From positions 62,001 through 126,000 of the forward strand of contig JAUXTQ010000038.1 in NCBI GenBank assembly GCA_030678995.1: a stretch of 64,000 nucleotides of DNA. The letters are read 5' to 3'. Every line of letters starts with the position of its first letter. Position 1 is the stretch's first letter. The notes beneath the pieces are model-generated. The model ran no database searches. It worked only from the letters and a program-made list of their open reading frames with translations, and was not told where the DNA came from. Below, piece after piece: positions 16,570 through 26,049 of this stretch. The DNA is from Caulobacter sp. Its GTDB lineage: Bacteria > Pseudomonadota > Alphaproteobacteria > Caulobacterales > Caulobacteraceae. Position numbers and translations under genes: made by a program.

Positions 16570-18177
16570 ATGTCCAGTGACTCCCCGACCCGGAACGGCG
16601 CTGATCTGTTGCTGCAGACCCTCGTCGCCAATGGCGTCACCACCTGTTTCGCCAACCCCGGGACGAGCGAGATGCAGTTCGTCGCGGCCCTGGACCGCGC
16701 GCCGGATATGCGCGCGGTGCTCTGCCTGTTCGAAGGCGTCGCGACCGGCGCGGCCGATGGCTACGCCCGCATGTCGGACTCTCCGGCGGCTACGTTGCTG
16801 CACCTCGGGCCCGGCTATCTCAACGGTGGGGCGAACCTGCACAACGCCCGCCGGGCCCGGAGCCCGGTCGTCAACGTCGTCGGTGACCACGCAACATACC
16901 ATCGCCAGTTCGATGCGCCGCTCAACAGCGACATCGCCGGCATGTCCCGGCCGAATTCAAAATGGGTCGGGTCGGCGGAGTCCCCGGACGACGTTTCCCG
17001 GCTTGCCTGCGAGGCAGTGGTGACGAGCCGGGCCAAGCCCGCCGGTCCGGTGACCTTCATACTCCCGGCCGACTCCGCGTGGCTCTCGACCTCCACCACG
17101 CCCTGTGTCGAGGCGTTGGCGCTCCCGACGGCGCCTTCCGTCGACCGGATCCGGGCCCTTGCCGATCGCTTCCGTCAATCCGAGGCGCCGGTTGTGCTGC
17201 TGGGTGGCGATGCTTGCGATGAGCGCGCTCTTTCCGCGGCCTCGCGCCTCGCCCGCGCCGGCGCGCGCATCTTCACCGAGAGTTTCGTGGCTCGGCAGCG
17301 GCGCGGTGGCGACCACTTCGCCCCCACGCGCCTGGCCTATTTCGCCGAAGCGGCGGAGGCCGAGCTTGCCGGGACGGACCTGCTGCTGCTGGTCGAATCC
17401 CAGGCCCCGGTGGCGTTCTTCGCCTACCCGGGGCGGGCCAGCGAGCTCACGCCCGACGGGTGCGCCGTCGAGGTCCTCGCCAGCCCCGCCGAGGATGGCG
17501 CCGCCGCGCTTCATGCGCTGGCTGACGCGCTCGACGCGCCGGCCCCGCAAGCCATGGAACGTGACGAGTCCGTGCCGCAGTCGCCAAACGGCGATCTCAA
17601 CGCCCACCTGGCCGGCGCGACCATCGCGCGTCACCTGCCGGCGAACGCCATCATCAGCGACGATGCGGTCACGGCCGGCCAACCCATCTTCGACGCCACG
17701 CGTTCAGCCGCGGCCCACGACTGGCTCATGCTCACGGGCGGCGCCATCGGCCAGGGGATTCCCGTCGCGATCGGCGCGGCCGTCGCATGCCCGGATCGCA
17801 AGGTCATCTCGCTCAATGGCGATGGAGCGGCGATGTACACGATCCAGTCCCTGTGGACCCTGGCCCGCGAGCGGCTGGATGTGGTGGTGGTGGTGTTCGC
17901 GAACAGCGCCTACCGCATTCTCGGCGTCGAGTTCACCCGCACGGGTTCGGGCGACAGGCCTGGCCCCGCGTCCCAGAGGCTGCTGGATCTGGGAGATCCG
18001 CTGATCGACTGGGTTGCGCTTGGTCAAAGCATGGGTGTGCGAAGCGAGCGGTGCCTTACCGGCGAACAGTTTGAACGGGCTTTCGCCGCCGCTGTCGGCA
18101 CCCCGGGGCCGCATCTCATTGAGGCCGTGACCGGGCGCGCGGGCCGCCAGGCCTATGGCGGATCCGGCGCCGGCTAG
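16570..18177 (+). CDS. TPP-dependent acetolactate synthase/benzoylformate decarboxylase-like enzyme
   Basis: A 535-residue thiamine diphosphate enzyme. The cofactor-activating Glu55 is in CLFEGVATGAADGYARM, and the TPP/Mg motif starts at Gly-Asp418-Gly (NGDGAAMYTIQS) and ends near VVFANSAY. The domain order (PYR, central, PP) and length match acetolactate synthase large subunit-like proteins and benzoylformate decarboxylase. The central domain keeps no obvious FAD-binding signature, so a decarboxylase or carboligase is likelier than a true ALS. No small regulatory subunit gene is nearby. It is probably co-transcribed with the 15308 gene. Confidence 0.8.
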   Translation: MSSDSPTRNGADLLLQTLVANGVTTCFANPGTSEMQFVAALDRAPDMRAVLCLFEGVATGAADGYARMSDSPAATLLHLGPGYLNGGANLHNARRARSPVVNVVGDHATYHRQFDAPLNSDIAGMSRPNSKWVGSAESPDDVSRLACEAVVTSRAKPAGPVTFILPADSAWLSTSTTPCVEALALPTAPSVDRIRALADRFRQSEAPVVLLGGDACDERALSAASRLARAGARIFTESFVARQRRGGDHFAPTRLAYFAEAAEAELAGTDLLLLVESQAPVAFFAYPGRASELTPDGCAVEVLASPAEDGAAALHALADALDAPAPQAMERDESVPQSPNGDLNAHLAGATIARHLPANAIISDDAVTAGQPIFDATRSAAAHDWLMLTGGAIGQGIPVAIGAAVACPDRKVISLNGDGAAMYTIQSLWTLARERLDVVVVVFANSAYRILGVEFTRTGSGDRPGPASQRLLDLGDPLIDWVALGQSMGVRSERCLTGEQFERAFAAAVGTPGPHLIEAVTGRAGRQAYGGSGAG

Positions 18178-18237
18178 TCGAGCGGGCCAGGGTGTCGGCG
18201 GCCTCGGCTCAGGATCACCTGCTTGACTGGAAAAATA

Positions 18238-18253
18238 TAGAACCGACGGTCAT
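18238..18253. promoter_or_regulatory. Degenerate operator, site 8
   Basis: Right arm GGTCAT is perfect and followed by ATAAT; the left arm TAGAAC matches at half its positions. It lies in the AT-rich leader of the TonB receptor operon, 95 bp upstream of site 9. The surrounding 18178-18447 stretch holds no gene. Confidence 0.35.
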
Positions 18254-18347
18254 ATAATGTGGGAGCGAAATGTATCCTCCATTCCGGAAAATCGAAAAAC
18301 ATCAATAAATACATGGGAAAAAGACATCGATTACGGTTGCATTTTTT

Positions 18348-18363
18348 ATGACCAACGGGTCGT
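18348..18363. promoter_or_regulatory. ATGACC-N4-GGTCAT operator, site 9
   Basis: Left arm ATGACC, spacer AACG, right arm GGTCGT with one mismatch. It ends 84 nt before the TonB receptor start. Confidence 0.65.
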
Positions 18364-18447
18364 ATTTCTGTTGCATGAACTGATATTGATGTCATTGTGC
18401 GTGACGCAAAGAGCCCGAACGGGGCTGCAATAGGAGGGGGTTCTTGG

Positions 18448-20583
18448 ATGCGTAAGCAGGTTGGAGTTTCCGCGATCGCACTGATGGCGGCCGCGTTCGG
18501 GTGGTCATTGGCGGGAACGGCGTTCGCGCAGTCTCAGGTCGAGGACGTGATCGTCACGGCGACCAAGCGGGAGGAGAACCTGCAGAACGTGCCGGTCTCG
18601 GTGACCGCGGTGACGGCCGAGCAGCTGGAAGCGAGGGGCGCGATGTCGCTGCGCGACCTGGAGTTCTCGGTTCCGAACTTCGCCTTTGGCTCGAACGACT
18701 TCAATCGTCGGCCCGACGTGTCGCTCCGCGGCATCACCTCGACCGCGCGAAACGGCGGCGAGGACGGGGCCATCGGCTTCTACGTCGACGGCGTCTTCCT
18801 GGCCCGACCGACGGACTGGAACTCCGACATCCAGGACCTTGAACGCGTCGAGGTTCTGCGCGGGCCGCAGGGGACGCTGTTCGGCCGAAACACCATGGCC
18901 GGCGCCATCAATATGGTGACCAAGCGTCCCGGATCGGAATTCGGCGGGAACGCCAACCTCGAGATCGGCAACTACGACTATCGCCGCCTGGTGGCCGCCG
19001 TCGATATCCCGCTGGTGGAGGAGCGGCTGTTCAGCCGATTCTCATTCAGCCGGGTCGAGCGCGAGGGGTACGTCACCAACATCTACGACGGCTCCATGAT
19101 CAACAATGAAGATCGATGGGGCGGAAGGCTGCAGCTGCGCGCGCTGCCCTTCGAGAATGTCGAGGTCAATTTCAGCGCCGACTATATGACCGAGAACCCG
19201 AGCCGCGTGATGCGCGAGGTCATCGCCGGGCCAAACCCGCTGACCTACATCCCGGGCGCCCGGACCGTGAACTTCGACCGGGAGTCGATCAATGAGCGCA
19301 CGCTGCAGGGCATGCACCTGACCATCGAAGCGAGTTTCGGTGAATACGACTTCACGTCGATCACCGCCTACCGCCAGTCATTCGTTGATTTCGAGGTCGA
19401 CGAAGACACCGGCCCCCTGGACAGTCAGCGCACGAAGATCGTCAACGACAACAATCAGGTGAGTCAGGAATTCCGCCTTGCGTCTCCCCAGGGCCGGAAG
19501 ATCGATTTTGTCGCCGGCATCCACATGATCCATGTCTATGCGGACGCGTCGGGTGGCTACGTGCAACACGGCGTTGATGCCGGCGCCTTCTATCCCGGCT
19601 CCGTCGCGGCCTCCAGCACCGTGTATACCGACAGCTACGCATTGTTCGGCAACGGCAACTATCACCTCACCGACACGATTACCCTCAACGGCGGCATTCG
19701 TGTGAGCTACGAGACCAAGCGGATTGCGTTCCAGCGCGTGAACACTGGCGGCGGCTTTTTCGGCGGCGTGTTCCCCAATTTCGGCCCTTTCCGGGACGAT
19801 CTCATCGAGCAGAGCGTTTCACCGACGTTCGGCCTGCAGTACACGCCAAACGACGATTTCATGGCCTACGCCAAGTGGAGTCGCGGCGACAAGGGCGGCG
19901 GCTGGAACGCTGGCATCAGCTTCCGCGGGGCCACGCCATTCAAGCCTGAACAGGTCGACAGCTACGAAGCCGGTTTCAAGGTGGACTTCCTCGATGGCCG
20001 CGCCCGGGTCAACGCCGCCGCCTTCTACATGGACTATCGTGACCTGCAGGTGACCACCTTCGGCGGTCTGTCTTCAGGCGTCGGCTTCAACGTCGACAGC
20101 GCCGCGAAGGCCAAGATCAAGGGCTTTGAGGTCGATTTCACCCTGGTGCCGATCGATGGCCTGACCATCTCTGGCGGTCTGGGTTACCTCGACACCGAGT
20201 ATGCCGACTACCTGACCAGCGCCACGACCAACAACAACGGCAACCGGCTGATCTACGCGCCGGACTGGACCGGCAATCTCGTGGCCGAATACGAGCGGCC
20301 CTTCGCAGACTCGCTCGTCTTCTCGGCCAGGGCTGAATGGTCCTACCGCGGCGACCAGTACAGCACGCCCACAAACACCGCCGCCTCCCTGACGCCGTCC
20401 TACAGCCTGTTCAATGGCCGGGTGGGTATCGCCTCGGAAGACGACCGGTGGGGCGTCTATATCTGGGGCAAGAACCTGGCGGACGAGGATTACCTCCTGT
20501 GGCAGGACCACATCGGGACGGATGATGTCGGCGCTTACGGACCGCCCAGGATGTACGGAGTATCCCTGACCACACACTTCTGA
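18448..20583 (+). CDS. TonB-dependent outer-membrane receptor 1
   Basis: A 711-residue TonB-dependent transporter. The start at 18448 gives a clean signal peptide (about residues 1-27, ending GTAFA) and has TAGGAGGGGG 7 nt upstream. The frame extends further upstream without a signal sequence. A TonB-box-like EDVIVTATKR, the plug domain with VEVLRGPQGTLFGRNTMAGAINMVTK, a 22-strand-type barrel and a terminal Phe are visible. It heads an operon with a GPH symporter, S9 peptidase, serine hydrolase and TetR, so it is the likely outer-membrane entry point for the regulon's substrate. Confidence 0.9.
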   Translation: MRKQVGVSAIALMAAAFGWSLAGTAFAQSQVEDVIVTATKREENLQNVPVSVTAVTAEQLEARGAMSLRDLEFSVPNFAFGSNDFNRRPDVSLRGITSTARNGGEDGAIGFYVDGVFLARPTDWNSDIQDLERVEVLRGPQGTLFGRNTMAGAINMVTKRPGSEFGGNANLEIGNYDYRRLVAAVDIPLVEERLFSRFSFSRVEREGYVTNIYDGSMINNEDRWGGRLQLRALPFENVEVNFSADYMTENPSRVMREVIAGPNPLTYIPGARTVNFDRESINERTLQGMHLTIEASFGEYDFTSITAYRQSFVDFEVDEDTGPLDSQRTKIVNDNNQVSQEFRLASPQGRKIDFVAGIHMIHVYADASGGYVQHGVDAGAFYPGSVAASSTVYTDSYALFGNGNYHLTDTITLNGGIRVSYETKRIAFQRVNTGGGFFGGVFPNFGPFRDDLIEQSVSPTFGLQYTPNDDFMAYAKWSRGDKGGGWNAGISFRGATPFKPEQVDSYEAGFKVDFLDGRARVNAAAFYMDYRDLQVTTFGGLSSGVGFNVDSAAKAKIKGFEVDFTLVPIDGLTISGGLGYLDTEYADYLTSATTNNNGNRLIYAPDWTGNLVAEYERPFADSLVFSARAEWSYRGDQYSTPTNTAASLTPSYSLFNGRVGIASEDDRWGVYIWGKNLADEDYLLWQDHIGTDDVGAYGPPRMYGVSLTTHF

Positions 20584-20595
20584 GCGTGACTTGAA

Positions 20596-20626
20596 GGGCG
20601 CGGGGAAACCCGCGCCCGTCTATTTT
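20596..20626 (+). terminator. Hairpin after TonB receptor 1
   Basis: A 9-bp stem, GGGCGCGGG (20596-20604) and CCCGCGCCC (20609-20617), with a 4-nt loop (GAAA), is followed by a T-rich stretch. It sits between the receptor and the symporter and may be a partial terminator that lowers expression of downstream genes. Confidence 0.6.
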
Positions 20627-20643
20627 GTATTTGAGGTGTGGGA

Positions 20644-22020
20644 ATGGAACCAAGCTCATCGACCGGGACCGTGGTTCGACGGTCCCAGCTAGCGGCCTGG
20701 AGCCTGGTCGGCGTGATCGGGACCATGATGATGATCCCGCTCAACACGGTCATCCCTGCCTTCTTCGCCAAATATACCGCCGCCAGTCTGGCTACCGTCG
20801 GCCTCGTGTTGATGGCGGCCAGACTTTATGACGCGTTCGCGGACCCCACCATCGGTCTTCTCTCCGACCGCACCCGTAGTCGGCTTGGCCGGCGGAAGCC
20901 GTGGCTCCTGGCCGGCGGGATACTGGCGGCCCTGTCTGGCTACTTCCTGTTCAATCCGCATCCGGACTCCGGCGGCATCTACCTGCTCATCGTCTGCCTC
21001 GGCTTCTACACAGCCTTCTCAATGATGGCGGTGCCCCACAGCGCCTGGGGCAGTGAACTATCGAGAAACTACAGCGAACGGTCCGCGATTTCCGGCTTGC
21101 TGACGTTTGCGAGCGTTGGGGGCCTTCTTCTATTCATGGGGCTGCCGGTTCTGCTGTCTTCCCCGATCCTTCCGCTGTTTGAAACCGCGGAGATGACCCC
21201 GCCGATGCTGAGGCTGCTGGGTTGGCTGTTGGTCATCGCAGCGCCGATCTGCGTGATCATTCCGGTCCTGTTCACCCCACAGGGCGAAGTCCGGCCGATA
21301 GAGAAGATGAGCCTGCGGGACCTTGTCGCGTCGGCAAGATCAAATCGCCCGTTCTGGCTATTCATAGCGGCATACGCCCTGAACGGACTCGCCTACGGCG
21401 TCTACTACGCCACAACCTACATGTTCCTCGATTCGTACATGGGTCTCGCCGACAAGTTCCCGTTGATCTACGCGACGGGGGCGTGCGCGCAGATGATTTC
21501 GATTCCTGTCTGGACCAAGCTTGCGCAACGAATGGAGCGCCACCGGATCTGGGCGCTCGGCATCGGCGCCTTTGCGCTTCTGCTCCCATTGCGCCTGTTG
21601 ATACCTGAAGGTGACCTAGCCTTTCCACTGCTCATGGCGCTGGTTGTGGCCGCCAGCTTTGCAAACGCCGCGTCACAGGTTCCCCAGATGGCGGTCCTCG
21701 CCGATTGCATTGACTATGGCGAACTGAAGACCGGAATGAACCTGGCCGGCTCGTACTATGCCTGGCAGCAATTCGTGCTCAAGGCAGCACTGGCCGCCGG
21801 GGGCGGGCTGGCCTTCTTCGCTCTGGCCGCCGTCGGCTTTGATGCGAAGATTGAGCTGCACAGCCAGTCAAGCTTGGTGGGCCTCTCGATCGTCCATACG
21901 TTCGGTCCACTCGTGCTCTTTGTCGCCGCAGGCGCCCTTCTCTGGACCTTTCCAATTACGCGCAGCCGTCAAGCCGAGGTCCGGCTGGCGCTTGAGGCGC
22001 GCGCGCTCGCCAACCCGTAG
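20644..22020 (+). CDS. GPH/MelB-type MFS symporter
   Basis: A 458-residue inner-membrane transporter with about twelve hydrophobic segments. The glycoside-pentoside-hexuronide family mark is clear: LYDAFADPTIGLLSDRTR followed by LGRRKPW (about residues 61-90). Characterised relatives carry sugars, glycosides or hexuronides with a cation. GAGG lies about 8 nt before the ATG at 20644. Placed directly behind the TonB receptor, it would bring a periplasmic product across the inner membrane. It is the main hint that part of the substrate is sugar- or sugar-acid-like. Confidence 0.85.
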   Translation: MEPSSSTGTVVRRSQLAAWSLVGVIGTMMMIPLNTVIPAFFAKYTAASLATVGLVLMAARLYDAFADPTIGLLSDRTRSRLGRRKPWLLAGGILAALSGYFLFNPHPDSGGIYLLIVCLGFYTAFSMMAVPHSAWGSELSRNYSERSAISGLLTFASVGGLLLFMGLPVLLSSPILPLFETAEMTPPMLRLLGWLLVIAAPICVIIPVLFTPQGEVRPIEKMSLRDLVASARSNRPFWLFIAAYALNGLAYGVYYATTYMFLDSYMGLADKFPLIYATGACAQMISIPVWTKLAQRMERHRIWALGIGAFALLLPLRLLIPEGDLAFPLLMALVVAASFANAASQVPQMAVLADCIDYGELKTGMNLAGSYYAWQQFVLKAALAAGGGLAFFALAAVGFDAKIELHSQSSLVGLSIVHTFGPLVLFVAAGALLWTFPITRSRQAEVRLALEARALANP

Positions 22021-22035
22021 GTATCGGAAGTCGAC

Positions 22036-23997
22036 ATGACCCCAACTGAAGCCCCTTTTGGCAGCTGGAGCTCGCCATGGTCGATCGAGCAGGTCGCTCG
22101 CGGCTCGATGTTTCCGCAGTTCTGGGTCGGTCAACTTGCCGTCGATGAGACCGGAATCTATGCCCTGACCCGTCGCGGCGAGGAGGGCGGGCGCGGGGTC
22201 GTCCTGAAACTCGATGGTTCGGGCGAGGGCGAATGCCTGATCCCCCCCGAATACAACGTTCGAACACAGATTATCGAATACGGCGGGTCAGGATTCGTCC
22301 TTGGCGATGGCGCCCTGTTCTTCACCAACGCCGACCAGCGCTGGTATCGACGCGATGCCTCCGGAGACATTCGGCCGATAACCGCCGAGGGCCGGGTCCG
22401 CTACGGCGCGCCGATCTTCGACGCCCGGCGCAATCGCATCATCTGCGTCCGCGAGGATCACCGGGGGGAAGGGGAGCCGGTCAACACGATCGTCGCCGTC
22501 AACCCTGCCGGAGACGATTTCGGGACCGTCCTGGTCGCGGGAGACGACTTCTATGCCTGGCCTGGCCTCAGCCCCGATGGGACCAGGCTGGTCTGGGCTG
22601 CCTGGAACAACCCGCACGTTCCCTGGGACGTGACGGGCCTGTTTCTCGCCCACCTGGACGACGCGGGGCAGGTTACGCGGATCGAGACCGTTGTGGCCGA
22701 GGACGACGAGGTAGCCTGCGATCCGCAGTTCTCGCCCGGCGGCGAACTCGTCTTCGTCTCCGATCGCAGCGACTGGTGGAACTACTATGTCTGGCGCGAC
22801 GGCCAGGCCGTGGCCGTGGCGCCGATGAACCTCGAGTTCGCCCGACCGATCTGGCAGTTGGGCAACAGCGACGTCCGGGTCATCGACGACCAGACCATCC
22901 TCGGAGTCTACACCGAAGACGGCATGAACCGGCTGGGCCTCGTCGATATCGTGACGGGTACGCTCAAGCCTCTGGACCTGCCCTACACCTATTTCGCGCG
23001 GCTCCAGGTTTATGACGGAAAGGCCTATGTGCTGGCGTCGGCCGCGACCATCCCGGCCGTTGTCGTCGAGATCGATCTGGCGACCCTGGCGACGCGGGAA
23101 TTGTTGACGGCGCCGGCCCCGCCGGTTGACCCCGGCTTCGTGTCCAGCCCGAAGCACATCACCTTTCCGAGCGCAAAGGGACGGACCGGGTACGGGTTTC
23201 TCTACATGCCCCGGAACGCATCGCACGTGGCGCCCAAGGGAACCCTGCCGCCGCTGCTGGTCACCAGCCATGGAGGCCCCACCGGCTGCACGAACACCTG
23301 CTTCAACCCGGCCATCCAGCTCTGGACCAGCCGCGGGTTCGCCGTGTTGGACATCAACTACGCGGGTAGCACGGGCTACGGGCGCCCCTTCCGGAACCTG
23401 TTGAAGGGCGGATGGGGCGTGGTGGACGTGGAAGATCACGTCGCCGCCGCGCAGCATCTCGCCGCCGAAGGTCTGGTCGATGGAGGGCGGACGGCTGTCC
23501 GGGGCTGGAGCGCGGGGGGCTACAATACCTTCGCCTGTCTCGCGTTCGCCGATGTCTTCCAGGCCGGCGTGGCCTACTTCGGGATCAGCGATGTGGTGCT
23601 GTTCGCGAACGAGACCCACAAGTTCGAGGCCTATTACACGGACTACCTGGTGGGACCGAGGGAGACGTCGCAGGCGCTCTTCCGCGAGCGTTCCCCCCTC
23701 TACAGCGCCGACCGGATGACCGCTCCGTTGCTGATGCTTCAGGGAGCCCTGGACAAGATCACGCCGCCGAACCAGTCGGAACTGATCCTGGAAAGCCTGA
23801 AACGCAGGGGCGTCCCTGTGGGGTACATCCTGTTCGAGGGGGAGGGGCACGGCTTCCGCAAGGCGGAGACCAACCTGGTCTCGCTCCAGGCCGAGCTGGC
23901 CTTTTATGGCAAGATATTCGGCTTTGAGCCTGCCGAGCCGCTGCCCCCGCTGGTGCTCGAAAACGCGGACGCGCTCCCCGGCGGGACAGTCGCCTGA
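22036..23997 (+). CDS. S9 family prolyl oligopeptidase-like peptidase
   Basis: A 653-residue serine peptidase or acyl-aminoacyl peptidase of family S9. An N-terminal beta-propeller (about residues 1-370) precedes the alpha/beta-hydrolase domain. The catalytic residues are Ser492 (RGWSAGGY), Asp573 (QGALDKITP) and His605 (EGEGHGFR). No signal peptide is seen, so it should be cytoplasmic. It lies 15 nt behind the symporter and 4 nt ahead of the serine hydrolase. It probably cleaves a peptide or amide once the substrate is inside the cell. Confidence 0.85.
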   Translation: MTPTEAPFGSWSSPWSIEQVARGSMFPQFWVGQLAVDETGIYALTRRGEEGGRGVVLKLDGSGEGECLIPPEYNVRTQIIEYGGSGFVLGDGALFFTNADQRWYRRDASGDIRPITAEGRVRYGAPIFDARRNRIICVREDHRGEGEPVNTIVAVNPAGDDFGTVLVAGDDFYAWPGLSPDGTRLVWAAWNNPHVPWDVTGLFLAHLDDAGQVTRIETVVAEDDEVACDPQFSPGGELVFVSDRSDWWNYYVWRDGQAVAVAPMNLEFARPIWQLGNSDVRVIDDQTILGVYTEDGMNRLGLVDIVTGTLKPLDLPYTYFARLQVYDGKAYVLASAATIPAVVVEIDLATLATRELLTAPAPPVDPGFVSSPKHITFPSAKGRTGYGFLYMPRNASHVAPKGTLPPLLVTSHGGPTGCTNTCFNPAIQLWTSRGFAVLDINYAGSTGYGRPFRNLLKGGWGVVDVEDHVAAAQHLAAEGLVDGGRTAVRGWSAGGYNTFACLAFADVFQAGVAYFGISDVVLFANETHKFEAYYTDYLVGPRETSQALFRERSPLYSADRMTAPLLMLQGALDKITPPNQSELILESLKRRGVPVGYILFEGEGHGFRKAETNLVSLQAELAFYGKIFGFEPAEPLPPLVLENADALPGGTVA

Positions 23998-24001
23998 ACG
24001 C

Positions 24002-25258
24002 ATGATCTGGACCCTGGACATGCCTGACGGACCTGCCTGGAGCGGTCGCCTGGAGCATCGCCTTTCCGAGCTCCACCAGGCCGGCTGCGCCGGGAACGGG
24101 GTCCCCGGCGCGGTCGTAAACATCGGACTCTCGGGATCCCGCGAAGCCTGGACCTTCTGCGCCGGTCGACGGCGCGGCGATGGACCGGACGACATGTCGC
24201 CGGAGACGGGCTTCCATATCGCGTCGGTCGGCAAGGCAATGACCGCGGCGCTGCTCCTGCAGCTCTGGGAGCGAGGACGTCTGCCCGCCAAGGGCCTCGA
24301 CACCCCCATCGCGAAGTTCGAAGAGCTGTCGGACCTGCTGGCTCACATACCCGTCCTGACCGATCCGGCGGCGCCGGTCACTCTCAGGCACATGCTGACT
24401 CACACGTCAGGCCTGAGGGACGCTTTCAGCGACGATTCCGAACTCACGGCGGGGCAGAATGGCGGAATGCCGGCTCCCCGCTCTCTGAGCGCGGTGCTGA
24501 GAAAGAACCAGCCATCCGACCAGGGCGGGACGGGGGACTGGCCGGCCTGGAATGCCGAACGACTGCATGATCCCAGGGCGGGCGTGCTCAACTGGTTCAT
24601 CTGGGGAGCGGAGGCGGCGCGCGCGCCGGTGTTTGCTCCGGGATCGGCCTTCCACTATAGCGACACGGCCTACATGATACTCGCGTTGCTTGTCGAACGG
24701 CTCGCCGGGAGGCGGTACGGGCAGGCGCTGCGCGACGAGATCTTCGGTCCGCTTGGCATGAATGACACCTTCCTGGCCTACGATCCGTCAGCGCCTGAAG
24801 GGTGGCGGCGCGAGGTTTCCGACTTCATCTATGGCGGAGAGCCCGCGTTCAGCGCCGGTCGCGACGTATCCTGGGATTGGGGCGGGGGCGGTCAGATCAG
24901 CACCGCGGCCGATCTGGGCATCTTCCTGCGCGGCTTCTTTTCCCGTCGCCTGTTCGCCAAGGCCTCGACGTTGCGCGCGGCAACCAAGTTTGTTCGTCCC
25001 AAGGGGATGCCCGCGGGATGCACGGGGTTGGGACTGGGCGTGCGCCGTCTGACCTCGCCGGGCGGCGTGGACCTCTGGGGCCACGCCGGAGCCTGGAGCG
25101 TTCAGGCCTTCTACGCACCCCGTTTCGACGTCACGATAACGGGCACGTTCAACCAGCCCATGCACCTGAACCCGCGTTTCAGGACATGGGTGTTCGAGGT
25201 CGCCGACAGCATGCTGGAATTGAGCGCCGGGCGGCTGGACCTGGTCTATTGGCCGTGA
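24002..25258 (+). CDS. Serine hydrolase of the beta-lactamase superfamily 1
   Basis: A 418-residue S12-type serine hydrolase. SxxK is Ser75-Val-Gly-Lys78 (IASVGKAMT), the second motif is YSD in FHYSDTAYM, and the third is HAG in GHAGAW. This is the arrangement of esterase EstB, D-aminopeptidase DAP and class C-like carboxypeptidases rather than a resistance beta-lactamase. No signal peptide is apparent from the ATG at 24002, so it may be cytoplasmic. Its stop is followed at once by the TetR 2 gene. It could cleave an ester or a D-amino acid amide. Confidence 0.8.
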   Translation: MIWTLDMPDGPAWSGRLEHRLSELHQAGCAGNGVPGAVVNIGLSGSREAWTFCAGRRRGDGPDDMSPETGFHIASVGKAMTAALLLQLWERGRLPAKGLDTPIAKFEELSDLLAHIPVLTDPAAPVTLRHMLTHTSGLRDAFSDDSELTAGQNGGMPAPRSLSAVLRKNQPSDQGGTGDWPAWNAERLHDPRAGVLNWFIWGAEAARAPVFAPGSAFHYSDTAYMILALLVERLAGRRYGQALRDEIFGPLGMNDTFLAYDPSAPEGWRREVSDFIYGGEPAFSAGRDVSWDWGGGGQISTAADLGIFLRGFFSRRLFAKASTLRAATKFVRPKGMPAGCTGLGLGVRRLTSPGGVDLWGHAGAWSVQAFYAPRFDVTITGTFNQPMHLNPRFRTWVFEVADSMLELSAGRLDLVYWP

Positions 25259-25269
25259 GGGAGGGCGCG

Positions 25270-26049
25270 TTGGCAGGTCTGAATGCCCCCGTCGCGCCGC
25301 ACCCGGCGGTTTCAGCGGTCCCGCGTCGCACGTCGCCGGGCCCCCAGAAGTTCGCGAGCCACATCGAGATGCTGGCGCGCCAGTCAGAAAAGCGGCGGGA
25401 TCCGGAGAAGACGCGCCGCAGGCTGCTCGCCGCGGCGGCCCGCTTTTCCGAGACCGGAAGCTTCGCGGCCATGACCGTCAAGGACGTGACCGGCGCCGCG
25501 CAGGTGTCGCACGGCGCCTTCTACCTCTACTTTTCTTCGATCGAGCATCTCGTGGCCGACGTGCTGTCGCAGTTTGTCGACTGGGAACTGCGAACGATGC
25601 CGTCGATAGACATTCATGCCCATCCGTTCGAGGTCCGCCTGACGATGGTCCGTTGGTACCAGCTGGGGTTCAAGGCCAACGTCGGACTGATGCGGAATAT
25701 GGTCCTGTTGAGCGATACAGTTCCAGAAGTCGCCGGAATCTGGCGGCGTCGCGGGCGGGAGATCGTGGATCGGTTCCTCGACTACTACAGACTCAAGTAC
25801 AGGTTGGCGCCGGCCGAGCTGAGCCTGCTCCGCATCGCGCATCATGCCGTGGGATCGATGTCGGACCATAGCCTCTTCGCCCGCTACGGCGTGCACGGCG
25901 CCGCGGAAACCAGCGAGGAACGCGACGAGGAGTTGCTCATTGAACTCCACGCCGCCCTGTCCTACCGGGCGCTCTTCGGAGTCGATCCGCCTGTGCATCT
26001 GCTCAAGCGCGCCGACGGTCTGGTCAAGCTGGCTTCCTTGCTGGCGTAG
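25270..26049 (+). CDS. TetR-family regulator 2
   Basis: A 259-residue TetR protein with VKDVTGAAQVSHGAFYLYF as its helix-turn-helix. The start is taken as TTG at 25270 because GGGAGG lies 5 nt upstream; a GTG overlapping the previous stop is the alternative. The C-terminal half matches TetR 1 closely: ANVGLMRNMV, then DHSLFARYGV, then LIELHAALSYRALFGVDPP, against ANVGVIKCMV, DQSLFERYGI and LIDLHALLNFRALYGHNPP. The two are paralogues and may bind the same operator. It is the last gene of the TonB receptor operon. Confidence 0.8.
   Translation: MAGLNAPVAPHPAVSAVPRRTSPGPQKFASHIEMLARQSEKRRDPEKTRRRLLAAAARFSETGSFAAMTVKDVTGAAQVSHGAFYLYFSSIEHLVADVLSQFVDWELRTMPSIDIHAHPFEVRLTMVRWYQLGFKANVGLMRNMVLLSDTVPEVAGIWRRRGREIVDRFLDYYRLKYRLAPAELSLLRIAHHAVGSMSDHSLFARYGVHGAAETSEERDEELLIELHAALSYRALFGVDPPVHLLKRADGLVKLASLLA

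Noticed and set aside
22288-24309. 673-codon open frame on the minus strand
   Set aside because: It is antisense to the S9 peptidase, whose catalytic triad is clear. Composition is arginine-rich with no recognisable domain.
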